This document shows, one piece after another, positions 1-7,400 of a stretch of 64,000 nucleotides of DNA. The position numbers were made by a program, and so were the translations under genes. Source of the DNA: SZUA-152 sp964401355 (GTDB taxonomy: Bacteria; Pseudomonadota; Gammaproteobacteria; SZUA-152). Every line of letters starts with the position of its first letter. Position 1 is the stretch's first letter. The notes under the pieces were generated by a model that searched no databases, was not told the origin of the DNA, and worked only from the letters and a program-made list of their open reading frames with translations. The stretch is from the NCBI GenBank assembly GCA_964401355.1, contig CAYNYJ010000002.1:1-64000 (forward strand). The letters run 5' to 3'.

Positions 1-29
1 GGCATGCCGATAATCAGTTGGTATTGCTG

Positions 30-53
30 TGAAAGTTAACGGGACAGCAGTGA
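30..53. repeat. Solo insertion-sequence end
   Basis: This 24-bp stretch matches 1432-1455 at 20 of 24 positions, and the latter sits immediately after the stop of an IS4-type transposase remnant. Both share the core TGAAAGTT..GGGACA..AGTGA. I read it as the terminal end of a related, otherwise absent insertion sequence. It lies just upstream of the toxin-antitoxin pair, so the pair is bracketed by two such ends. Confidence 0.5.
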
Positions 54-76
54 TATTAAATATAAGGAGGTGCGCC

Positions 77-313
77 ATGCCAAAAGTAAGTTCAAAAAGA
101 CAAATCACTATTCCAATCGATCAATGCCAACAAGCCAATATCGAGCCTGGCGATGAGATCGAAACATTTATTTATGCTGGCCACATTACGATCGTGAAGA
201 AAAAAAAGGGAGCCGCTAAAGGCATTCTCAGTCAGATCAAAACAGACAAAAGAGTCAGCGATGAGAAGTCACTACAAAGCACTCTTGACGAACGGCACAA
301 GGGTGTTGCGTGA
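77..313 (+). CDS. AbrB/VapB-type antitoxin
   Basis: This 78-residue protein has an N-terminal SpoVT/AbrB swapped-hairpin DNA-binding domain (start MPKVSSKRQITIP, then a GDEIE turn and a VKKKKG strand) and a charged C-terminal tail that in this family wraps the toxin. The start at 77 is chosen because TAAGGAGG at 63-70 precedes it at good spacing; an in-frame upstream ATG at 29 has no such site. The stop overlaps the next start by 4 bp (GTGA), so the two genes are translationally coupled. By family, it should neutralise the PIN toxin and repress the operon. It could equally be called a MazE-like or VapB-like antitoxin. Confidence 0.85.
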   Translation: MPKVSSKRQITIPIDQCQQANIEPGDEIETFIYAGHITIVKKKKGAAKGILSQIKTDKRVSDEKSLQSTLDERHKGVA

Positions 314-744
314 TTGCTATTGATACAAATGTACTGCTACGGTATCTGCTCCAGGATGATAAAAAGCAATCAGCCAAAGCTGACAAGTTGATTACTGGCA
401 ATCGGAAAGTGCTCGTGACAGATGTTGTCCTTGTAGAGGCTATTTGGGCGTTAAAAGGGAAAAAATATAAACTCTCAAAAGATGACCTATTGCTGGTGAT
501 TGATGGGTTATTTATAGAATCGAATATCATGTTCGAAGATGGCCAGACTGTATGGAGAGCATACAATGCTATTCGTGGGGCGGAATCCATTAAGATTGGC
601 ACAAAGAAGAAGGACGCAGATTTCTCCGATGCACTGATCCTGGAAAAATCTAGGTATGATGCGAATAGAAAAGTAGAGTCGTTTGGTGGGTTGTACACAT
701 TTGATACAGCTGCTCAACAGTTCGATGACGTGAACAAACTATAA
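310..744 (+). CDS. PIN-domain ribonuclease toxin (VapC-like)
   Basis: The protein has 144 residues and a single PIN domain. The N-terminal IAIDTNVLLRYLL carries the first acidic metal ligand, VLVEAIWAL in the first third gives the conserved Glu, and DADFSDALI near residue 105-113 gives the downstream acidic pair. A GTG start overlaps the antitoxin stop. PIN toxins are metal-dependent endoribonucleases that cut tRNA or rRNA; the target here cannot be read. All catalytic acids expected for an active enzyme appear present, and the gene is intact although both flanks are insertion-sequence debris, which suggests the pair arrived with, or is maintained in, a mobile region. Confidence 0.88.
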   Translation: MIAIDTNVLLRYLLQDDKKQSAKADKLITGNRKVLVTDVVLVEAIWALKGKKYKLSKDDLLLVIDGLFIESNIMFEDGQTVWRAYNAIRGAESIKIGTKKKDADFSDALILEKSRYDANRKVESFGGLYTFDTAAQQFDDVNKL

Positions 745-783
745 GCTAAACATGGAGGAAATGGCACAAATTGCGACACCATT

Positions 784-1434
784 ATGATGGCCGAACGACT
801 TATAGAATTGGGTTTCGTTGTTCAGACGAGCGGGACCATCTCTGTTGTCTGCGACCGTGGCTACACCGACTATGCGTGGTATAACCCACTGAACTCAAAC
901 GGCATCTTCTTTGTTACGCGGCAACGTAAGAATGCCCGTTATCGTGTCACTGAGCGTCGTAGCATCAACCAATCAAAAGACCTGACCAGCGACCAAACCG
1001 TACAACTCACCGGCACCAAAGCCAGTGATTGCCCGATAGCCCTGCGTCGCATCGGTTTTAAGGATGCTGAAACCGGCATCCAGTATTTCTTCCTCACCAA
1101 TAACTTTCAGCTTGCTGCCAGTATCATTGCTGCAATCTATAAATCACGTTGGCAGATTGAATTATTTTTCAAGTAAATCAAACAAAACTTGAAAATTAAA
1201 CGTTTTCTCGGCACCTCGAAGAATGCCGTGATGACCCAAATCTGGATTGCTGCCTGCGTTTATCTTTTACTGGCCTACCTCAAGTTCGCCAGTAAAATCA
1301 GCAGAAGTCTCCAACAAATCCTTCAGCTTCTTCAACTCAATTTATTTGAATGGCGAGACCTCCATACTCTATTGCGTGTTGATCCGCCTGAACCAAAACT
1401 TTCTCATCTTCAAACAAGGCTGCAATTCTCATGA
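784..1434 (+). pseudogene. IS4-family transposase remnant
   Basis: The first part (784-1173) encodes a DDE-transposase core with VCDRGYTDYAWY, FFVTRQRKNARYRV and YKSRWQIELFFK, the last being the YREK-like glutamate region of IS4 elements. The reading frame is then stopped by TAA at 1174-1176 and continues in the same frame as IKQNLKIKRFLGTSKNAV to 1434. In relatives this position is a Trp (FFKWIKQNL), so a Trp codon has become a stop. The N-terminal third of the transposase is missing. An IS end follows directly at 1432-1455. The element is therefore 5'-truncated and nonsense-mutated and should not move by itself. Confidence 0.85.
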
Positions 1435-1455
1435 AAGTTTATGGGACACTAGTGA
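1432..1455. repeat. Insertion-sequence terminal end
   Basis: This is the terminal segment directly after the transposase remnant, matched at 20 of 24 positions by 30-53. It marks the right boundary of the decayed IS4-type element next to prsT. Confidence 0.5.
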
Positions 1456-1457
1456 AG

Positions 1458-4241
1458 TTACATATGATCTTTTATTTTATTATTTAAGGTTGTTACTTTT
1501 TTCGCGTACAGGTCATCAGTCCCGTATATTATAATATTTTCAGTTTCTCTTTTTGCTTCAGCGATTTTACCACTCTGGTAAAGAGCTTCAGCAAAGCTGT
1601 ATCGTAACGCATAGTTACGAGGATTGTCCTTAACGCCTTTAGCGTAAATTCTTATTGCTTTATTTCCCATACCTGCTTTCAGGTAAATCTGGCCCATGGT
1701 ATCAATGACCTGTATTTCACCGGGGTGAGAATTATAAGCAATTTCTGACATCTTGATAGCTTTTTGTATTCTATTTTGCTCAAGATAAATCCAGGCAAGG
1801 TTATTAAGTGCAATAACATTTTCACTATCCTGTTTTAGGACTGTTTCAAACACTATTTCTGATTCCTCAGTACGTTTGATTCTTTGTAATTCAGTCGCTA
1901 AAAAAACTTTGGCGTTGATGTCGTTAGGATGAGAATCCAGCCATTTATATATCTGATTTAATCCTTTATCTTCTTCCCCAGTCGTTAGATATGAATAATA
2001 AAGATTCACATAGATCCCAAACTCATTTAGTTTGGAAGCGATTTTCTGATAAGAAATTATTGCCTTCTTGTATTTTTTTTCTTTTATAAGCATATCCGCC
2101 TCATAGCGGATGGCTATAATTTTAGTTTCATCAAACGAATATAGATATTCATTATATTTTCGCGCTTCGTTTAATTTTTTTTGTGAAATATTTAATTTCA
2201 CTAAGTTCACTAAAGCTGTCAAGTTTGACTTGTCTTTCCCAATAATTTTTTCGTAGTATTTTATTGACTCCTTAGTAGCGCCAATATTTTTATTGGTTTC
2301 AGCCATTAAGAAGAGCGAATCAAGATTTTCATTGCTGGATTTTAGATATCGTTCAAAAAAATATTTGGCTTTTATAAGGTCGCCATTTGCATATTTTATT
2401 TTGCCGCTAATAAGGTTAATTGCAAGATGGTTGGGGAAATTTCTTGAAAAGATTGATAGAACCCTTTCCGCTTTTCTGAAGAGGTCGTTAGCTAGGCAAA
2501 AATTAATGAATGATAAATAGATATCAGGGTCTTCTTCAGGATTTTTTAGTATTGCTTTTTCCCAATACTGAGTAGCTTTTTTAATATTTCCTCGTGCTTC
2601 CGATATATTTGCTAGCCCGCTGATTGCCCACATATTATTTTCGGAAATAGAAAGTGTTTTCTTAAAGTTTTCTTCAGCATATGACAAATTGTTTTCTTTA
2701 AGAGCCAAGTTGGCCAAATTTAAATAGCCCGTAATATAACGCGGATCTTTTCTGATGGATTTCTTGAAAGCATCTTTAGCTTTTTTAAAGTTCCCTTGCC
2801 CTAAATACGCATTTCCTAAAAGATTATATGGTATAGGTGAGTGTGTTGATGTTTTTGACAAACTTATTGCTTCATCAATCGCTTTATCAAATAATTTATT
2901 TGATAAATAAGACATAATCAAAAGCATTTGCGCTACGGGAATATTGTCAGTGTCCAGCGTCTCAAGATATTTACTTGCTTCTTGATCTGTTTCTGAATTC
3001 ATTAATGCGATTGCATATTGAATCTTAGATTTTTTGTCGCCCGGTTTGGCGGAAAGTGCCAGTTTTAGATAACGGCTTGCATTAAAATTATCTTTTTTGA
3101 TGAGGTAAGCATTTCCCATCAAAGTTAATACTTGGTGATCTTTTGGAGTAGAGCTGGTAGCGATAGATTCAATAGGACGAAGAGTTTTTAGTGCGTTATC
3201 CGCATCGTTAAAGCTTAAGTATATAGTTGCTATTGCTTTTCTCGCCCCGACATGAAGTCGGTCAATATTGAGTATTTTTCTAAATACAAATATAGCTTGA
3301 TTTGAGTTGTTCTTTATGGAAAGTAAATTTCCTTTCATAAACCAAGCAGGAATGAACCCGGATTGTTGTTCGATGACAATATCAATCGCTTTAAGAGCGG
3401 CATCATATTGTTTTAGGGAAAAGTCAATAATGGCACGGTAATAATTTGCCACACTGTGTCTTGGTATTATGGATAAGATCCGATCTATCTTCTCTCCAGC
3501 ATCTTTGAAAGATCCTTGCTCTATTCCAAGTTTAGCGAAAGCGATATTTGCAGTTAGGTTATAAGCTTCAGCATCCAATGCTTTTAATAAAAATATTTCG
3601 GCCTGCTTAAAGTCTTTTTGATTTAAAAACATTTCACCTTTAACTGCTAGCGTGGTGGCATTGTTAGGATTTTTTTCTAGCACTTTATCCAAATACACCT
3701 GCATCCTTGAATAGTCTTTGTTCAACAGATAATATTTTGATAAGCCTGTTAAGGCAGTTATGTTATTAGGGTCAAGCTTTAGTGCGCTTAAGTAGCTTTT
3801 TTGCGATTTTTTAAAGTCTGAATTTTCAAAGTGCACTTCGCCGATTATGGCGTTGATTTGTGCTTTTTGAGCTATTGAATAGGTGGGTTTTATTTTCAGT
3901 TCCGCAATAGCTTTATCTCGCTCCCCCAGAAATAAATACGTTTTAGATAAAGTAACCCTTGCCTTAAAGAGGTTATCATCCAGCTTCAATGCCCGACGTA
4001 ATTCTTTTTCTGCCCCATTGAAATTGTATCCGTAAAAATAAGTCTGACCGAGAAGTGACCTTGCCTGTTTGTTTTTAGGGTTGGCCTGTAAACTGTTTTT
4101 AAAATGAATTTCTGCTGTACGATATTCTTTCTTATTAAAGGCCTGTTTTCCCAGGTTCATACTGTTATCGGCAAGAACTAATCCACTGATAAAAAACAAG
4201 CTAACTACTATAATAACGTATTGTTTCAGACCATGAACCAT
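1458..4241 (-). CDS. prsT: PEP-CTERM system TPR-repeat lipoprotein-like protein PrsT
   Basis: This large protein of about 927 residues has an N-terminal export signal (about residues 1-25, hydrophobic YVIIVVSLFFISGLVLA) followed by TPR units along nearly the whole length, for example FKKAKDAFKKSIRKDPRYITGY and ALNNLAWIYLEQNRIQKAIK. Length, signal and TPR layout fit PrsT of the XrtA/PEP-CTERM system, which is found with exosortase and exopolysaccharide genes. I chose ATG 4241, with GAGG about 10 bases upstream, over GTG 4256, which lacks a ribosome site. It lies downstream of a PEP-CTERM protein gene on the same strand, separated by a hairpin. The exosortase itself is not in this window. The 3' end abuts IS debris but the protein looks complete. 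Confidence 0.85.
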   Translation of the reverse strand: MVHGLKQYVIIVVSLFFISGLVLADNSMNLGKQAFNKKEYRTAEIHFKNSLQANPKNKQARSLLGQTYFYGYNFNGAEKELRRALKLDDNLFKARVTLSKTYLFLGERDKAIAELKIKPTYSIAQKAQINAIIGEVHFENSDFKKSQKSYLSALKLDPNNITALTGLSKYYLLNKDYSRMQVYLDKVLEKNPNNATTLAVKGEMFLNQKDFKQAEIFLLKALDAEAYNLTANIAFAKLGIEQGSFKDAGEKIDRILSIIPRHSVANYYRAIIDFSLKQYDAALKAIDIVIEQQSGFIPAWFMKGNLLSIKNNSNQAIFVFRKILNIDRLHVGARKAIATIYLSFNDADNALKTLRPIESIATSSTPKDHQVLTLMGNAYLIKKDNFNASRYLKLALSAKPGDKKSKIQYAIALMNSETDQEASKYLETLDTDNIPVAQMLLIMSYLSNKLFDKAIDEAISLSKTSTHSPIPYNLLGNAYLGQGNFKKAKDAFKKSIRKDPRYITGYLNLANLALKENNLSYAEENFKKTLSISENNMWAISGLANISEARGNIKKATQYWEKAILKNPEEDPDIYLSFINFCLANDLFRKAERVLSIFSRNFPNHLAINLISGKIKYANGDLIKAKYFFERYLKSSNENLDSLFLMAETNKNIGATKESIKYYEKIIGKDKSNLTALVNLVKLNISQKKLNEARKYNEYLYSFDETKIIAIRYEADMLIKEKKYKKAIISYQKIASKLNEFGIYVNLYYSYLTTGEEDKGLNQIYKWLDSHPNDINAKVFLATELQRIKRTEESEIVFETVLKQDSENVIALNNLAWIYLEQNRIQKAIKMSEIAYNSHPGEIQVIDTMGQIYLKAGMGNKAIRIYAKGVKDNPRNYALRYSFAEALYQSGKIAEAKRETENIIIYGTDDLYAKKVTTLNNKIKDHM

Positions 4242-4265
4242 CTGTTTTTGCCTCACTCAATAATA

Positions 4266-4296
4266 AAGGGGTATGACAGTATATGTCATACCCCTT
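4266..4296. terminator. Hairpin between the PEP-CTERM protein gene and prsT
   Basis: Two perfect 13-base arms (AAGGGGTATGACA and its complement) surround a GTATA loop. On the minus strand the stem is followed by TTATTATT, a weak U-rich tail. It lies in the 70-bp gap between the two co-directional genes, so it could be a partial terminator that lowers read-through into prsT, or a stabilising 3' stem for the upstream message. Confidence 0.55.
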
Positions 4297-4326
4297 AGAT
4301 TGCTAACTAAAGATGAAAAAGCTTTG

Positions 4327-5394
4327 TTAGGCTTGCTTACGCATTAAACGCATTCCCAATAACCCAAGTGAGAACAGCGCGAGTGTCCCGGGTAATGGGA
4401 CTGATATTCTATCTATAGAATCACCACCAACATCGGTGCTACCACCAGTTCCACCATCAACAAAACCACCTTCACCGATAAAGCTAATTTTCACAATAGA
4501 CGCAAAGCTATTGCGTGTGCCATCCGCATAGCCTGTTCCATATTGGCTTACATAAAAGGCACCGTCATGACCAACAGCAGCTAAATCACCATAAAAACCA
4601 CCGGAAGCGATTAGGGTGTTATCTATCCAGCTTGTATAATCGCCAGAGACTGCAAAGTTCAGGCGGGTGATGGTACCGTCGGTATTGTTGGTGTAGATAT
4701 TGCCATCCTGGTCAAAGGCCAAACCGTCTGGACGAGCACCAACGGTGATTAAAGCCACCTGGATACCAGTGCTGTAATCCCAAATAACAACTTTCCCTGC
4801 GCTAAGGGCGGCACCCGCAATATACAGACCCGTTGGGTCTACAGCGACCTGGTCTATAAACCCTACAGTACTTGAAGCAATTGTAGTACGCGCACCAGCT
4901 TTCGTTGTATCAAATATGCGACCACCATCTGTTGATACAAAAGTGTCAGAAGCATTACGATAAGCAAGACCGAATGTACCTGCAGGTCCCACAACAGTCG
5001 ATGCTAATGACGTACTGTTTACACTGTACAGATTCGAGGATCCAAGAGAATAAATTTCTCCCGAAGTGTCTATGGTAATACCATACCCGCCAGAACCATC
5101 GTTAGAAGCCGATGTCACTAATGCAGCAATGTTACTTCCATTGACAGTAGTTGTATTGTTCAGGTCCCATTTAGCTAAGGGGCCACTACGCGCGCCATTG
5201 GTGTAAAGATAGCCATCCAGTCCCAAAATCACCCCTGCGACGTTGGAGGACCCACCAATATTACCTGCTGTTGATACAACTGTTTCAGCGACAAAATCCG
5301 AGTGCACAAAAATGAAGGGTGATGCTTGCGCCTGAATTGTCCATATGCTGGCACAAAGCAGTGCGGCAGCAGTAATACTCCTGTTTAGTTTCAT
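4327..5394 (-). CDS. PEP-CTERM-sorted surface/secreted protein
   Basis: The 355-residue protein begins with a signal peptide (residues 1-24, ending QAQA) and ends with a sorting tail: VPLPGTLALFSLGLLGMRLMRK has the VPLPG variant of the PEP box, a hydrophobic span and a basic end, as recognised by exosortase XrtA. The body carries beta-propeller-like repeats of the form LDGYLYTNG, DTSGEIYSLG, FDQDGNIYTNN, each an Asp/Gly turn followed by a Y-rich strand, and Gly/Ser/Thr-rich linkers near the C terminus. By family it is exported by Sec, cleaved and placed on or outside the outer membrane. GGAGAGG precedes the ATG at good spacing and a sigma-54 type promoter lies 87 bases upstream of the start. 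Confidence 0.85.
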   Translation of the reverse strand: MKLNRSITAAALLCASIWTIQAQASPFIFVHSDFVAETVVSTAGNIGGSSNVAGVILGLDGYLYTNGARSGPLAKWDLNNTTTVNGSNIAALVTSASNDGSGGYGITIDTSGEIYSLGSSNLYSVNSTSLASTVVGPAGTFGLAYRNASDTFVSTDGGRIFDTTKAGARTTIASSTVGFIDQVAVDPTGLYIAGAALSAGKVVIWDYSTGIQVALITVGARPDGLAFDQDGNIYTNNTDGTITRLNFAVSGDYTSWIDNTLIASGGFYGDLAAVGHDGAFYVSQYGTGYADGTRNSFASIVKISFIGEGGFVDGGTGGSTDVGGDSIDRISVPLPGTLALFSLGLLGMRLMRKQA

Positions 5395-5480
5395 TTTTCT
5401 TACCTCTCCCGTGATTTAAATAAACTGTCATAAACAATGGCTGATAAATTCTATCGATATACCATACAAAAATTACACAC

Positions 5481-5496
5481 AGCAAATTATGGGCCA
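5481..5496 (-). promoter_or_regulatory. Sigma-54 (RpoN) type promoter of the PEP-CTERM gene
   Basis: Read on the minus strand, TGGCCC-N5-TTGCT matches the -24/-12 consensus TGGCAC-N5-TTGCW at all but one position, with the exact GG-to-GC spacing. Transcription would begin near 5470, giving a leader of about 75 bases before the ATG at 5394. PEP-CTERM genes in proteobacteria are known to be under PrsK/PrsR and RpoN control, so the match fits the gene it precedes. Confidence 0.7.
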
Positions 5497-5862
5497 AAAA
5501 TTAATAACGAATATAATCAATATGTTACTAATGCCTTAAATAAACAGTGTAAATAATTTCGACAGATTCATGTTGGTATCCTTCGAGAGGAAACAAAGAT
5601 CCGCTATTTCATTGTTAGTTATTGATTTTTTTAATGATTAAGTTGGCGGTGATGGTATGTGAAAACCGCTTGTTCGTTAAGGAAGCTCTGATCAATTAAT
5701 GCTAATAACTATATTCAAGCGTATTTACGATCTTGCATCCTAATATTTTGGCATATGTCCCAAAACCACAACAATGTGTTCACTTATTTTGTCGTTATTA
5801 CCAAATCTTGGGATCAATGGTAAATCCCAGACGCACGTTTCCTACGTAGCCCGCAATAACTG
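5497..5862. other. Intergenic region with a solo repeat end
   Basis: No gene is visible here. At 5679-5700 a stretch AAGGAAGCTCTGATCAATTA resembles the terminal repeat of the hairpin element at 16176-16412 (AAGGAACCTCTGATTTATTC), so one end of that element family may be left here. The rest is AT-rich and may hold an activator site for the sigma-54 promoter, but I see no clear dyad. Confidence 0.4.
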
Positions 5863-6143
5863 CTATCGTGCCATGTATAAATCTACCCGCCTGCAGGCTA
5901 CAAAGAGTCGATTCTCATTTTTGTCCACGCCCCGGTAGCAACTTTGTTGAAACCAAAAATGCGTTTAAGAGTCTGAAAGGGCTGTTCAACTTTCGCCCGC
6001 ACGCTCGAATTAGTTTTATTTCTGGAGGCTTCCTCATCACTCAGCAGGCGAATACGAAAGCCTTTCTTCTTCGTAAAGTTTTTCGCCTTGAGCGCATGCC
6101 GGCTGCCATTGTAAGGTGATATAACATCGACAGAGTCGGGCAA
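5863..6143 (-). pseudogene. IS5-family transposase C-terminal remnant, frameshifted
   Basis: The first reading frame gives KTNSSVRAKVEQPFQTLKR and IFGFNKV, the typical C-terminal block of IS5-group transposases containing the conserved Glu. At about 5936-5940 one base is lost, and the next frame continues YRGVDKNENRLFVACRRVDLYMAR to a stop at 5863. Joining both frames restores the family order KVRYRGL.KN...LF.L..LYM.R. The N-terminal two thirds are absent. The remnant cannot encode an active transposase. Confidence 0.8.
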
Positions 6144-6403
6144 GTGTGAGTGTTGAAAAATCAGATGTTGTGAATCAGTCTTTGCAATGTGTATCGGAAC
6201 TTGTCGTTAGTATTGTTTGTATTATCGATGATCCGCCTGAATCAAAAAGCTGGGTATTATGATGCAAGGGTTCAAAGACAAGACCAGCGTCTTGGTTTTT
6301 TCGAATCCATGAACAAATTAGAGTTTCTTTTGGTCTGTTTGTGAGATCATCCACTTTTTCCTGTTTCTATTATCGTTGCACATACGCGACAGCGAGTATT
6401 CCC

Positions 6404-7060
6404 ATGAGTGATTATCAGCCGCCGGCCGACCAGGGCCTGTCGATCCTTTACTGTGATGATGTGTTATTGGTGGTGGATAAGCCTAGTGGCCTGTTATCGG
6501 TGCCGGGGCGAGGTGCGGAAAAGCGGGATTGTCTGGTGTCGCGGCTACAGGTGGAATATGCCGATGCGCTGATCGTGCATCGTTTGGATATGGAAACCTC
6601 CGGGGTGATGGTGCTGGCACGGAGCAAGGCGGTGCATCGCCAGTTAAGTTTGCTGTTTCAGCAACGTGAGGTGCAGAAACGTTACATTGCGGTAGTGGAT
6701 GGCCGAATCCCCGATGCGTCGGGGCTGATCGATTTACCGTTGATTTGCGATTGGCCCAATCGGCCACGGCAAATCGTGGATCATGATCAGGGCAAACCAT
6801 CCCGGACGCGCTTCAAGGTGTTGTGGCGCAATGTCGAAGAAAGCACCACCCGGGTCGAACTCGAACCCGAAACTGGCCGTTCACACCAATTACGGGTGCA
6901 TTTGCAGTCCTTGGGTTACCCGATTTTGGGTGATCGGCTCTACGCGAATAAGCGGCAGCAGTCGAAAGCTCCCCGATTATTGCTGCACGCCCTATCTTTG
7001 GGCTTTGTGCATCCGTTGACTGCTGAGCCTCTACGTTTCGTCTGTGATGCCCCGTTTTAA
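6404..7060 (+). CDS. rluA: Pseudouridine synthase RluA (23S rRNA U746 / tRNA U32)
   Basis: The 218-residue protein is almost the same length as E. coli RluA. It starts with ILYCDDVLLVVDKPSGLLSVPGR, has the catalytic block VHRLDMETSGVMVLA with the essential Asp of HRLD, and then DLPLICDWPNRPRQ and TGRSHQLRVHLQSLGYPILGDRLY. The DWPNRP segment is typical of RluA rather than RluC/RluD. There is no S4 domain, as expected for this subgroup. An upstream in-frame start at 6341 would add 21 residues without similarity; the ATG at 6404 gives the family N terminus. The enzyme isomerises uridine to pseudouridine in the cytoplasm. It seems to be a single-gene unit. Confidence 0.92.
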   Translation: MSDYQPPADQGLSILYCDDVLLVVDKPSGLLSVPGRGAEKRDCLVSRLQVEYADALIVHRLDMETSGVMVLARSKAVHRQLSLLFQQREVQKRYIAVVDGRIPDASGLIDLPLICDWPNRPRQIVDHDQGKPSRTRFKVLWRNVEESTTRVELEPETGRSHQLRVHLQSLGYPILGDRLYANKRQQSKAPRLLLHALSLGFVHPLTAEPLRFVCDAPF

Positions 7061-7117
7061 AAGGCTGCGGCCGGGAGCAGGCCAGGAAATAGTGGGATAT
7101 AGCAGTAAATCACAGGC

Positions 7118-7212
7118 AAAAAAAAGCCCTGCAATATGCTCGGAGGAGGGGTGAGCAAGGAGTAGCAGGGCAAACAACAAACAATACGTTCTACAGAGGG
7201 GTTAGTAGAACT
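7118..7212 (-). ncRNA. Candidate small RNA with C-rich loops and own terminator
   Basis: Read on the minus strand, a first hairpin has arms GTTCTAC/GTAGAAC (7205-7211 with 7188-7194) around a loop containing AACCCCTCT. A second has arms GCCCTGC/GCAGGGC (7165-7171 with 7126-7132), an inner TGCTC/GAGCA pairing, a CCCCTCCTCC loop, and then eight T residues (7118-7125), a strong intrinsic terminator. No minus-strand gene ends here: both neighbours, rluA and the kinase gene, are on the plus strand. Exposed CCCCUC loops are anti-Shine-Dalgarno like, a feature of several trans-acting regulatory RNAs. The 5' end is not defined. Confidence 0.5.
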
Positions 7213-7230
7213 TGGGAAACAGTTTATCTT

Positions 7231-7264
7231 AGTTATAATATTAATGCCAACTAATATTATAACT
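7231..7264. repeat. AT-rich perfect dyad
   Basis: Perfect 13-base arms (AGTTATAATATTA and its complement) lie either side of an 8-base spacer ATGCCAAC. The dyad is upstream of both the minus-strand RNA candidate and the glycerol operon. Each arm contains TATAAT-like sequence, so it could be a regulator operator overlapping promoters in both directions. It is not a terminator, as the stem has no GC pairs at its base and no U tract. Confidence 0.5.
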
Positions 7265-7400
7265 TTCTTGTGTGGCTTAAGCGGGACAGATAAGCCCTTT
7301 TCTATGTCGGACCGAAATGCAGCGTGGCTTGCCGCGGGGTTCCAGGGCTATACTTCACGTTAGTCCGCATTTTTTGTTGATCCGTGATTGGGGGAATGGA

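Noticed and set aside
5285..5497. Upstream-extended frame before the PEP-CTERM gene
   Set aside because: It overlaps the promoter and the signal peptide in another phase and has no similarity.
6190..6270. Possible second IS4 trace (GATCCGCCTGAA also seen at 1380-1391)
   Set aside because: Only about twelve bases match and the surrounding sequence differs, so it is not enough to call an element.
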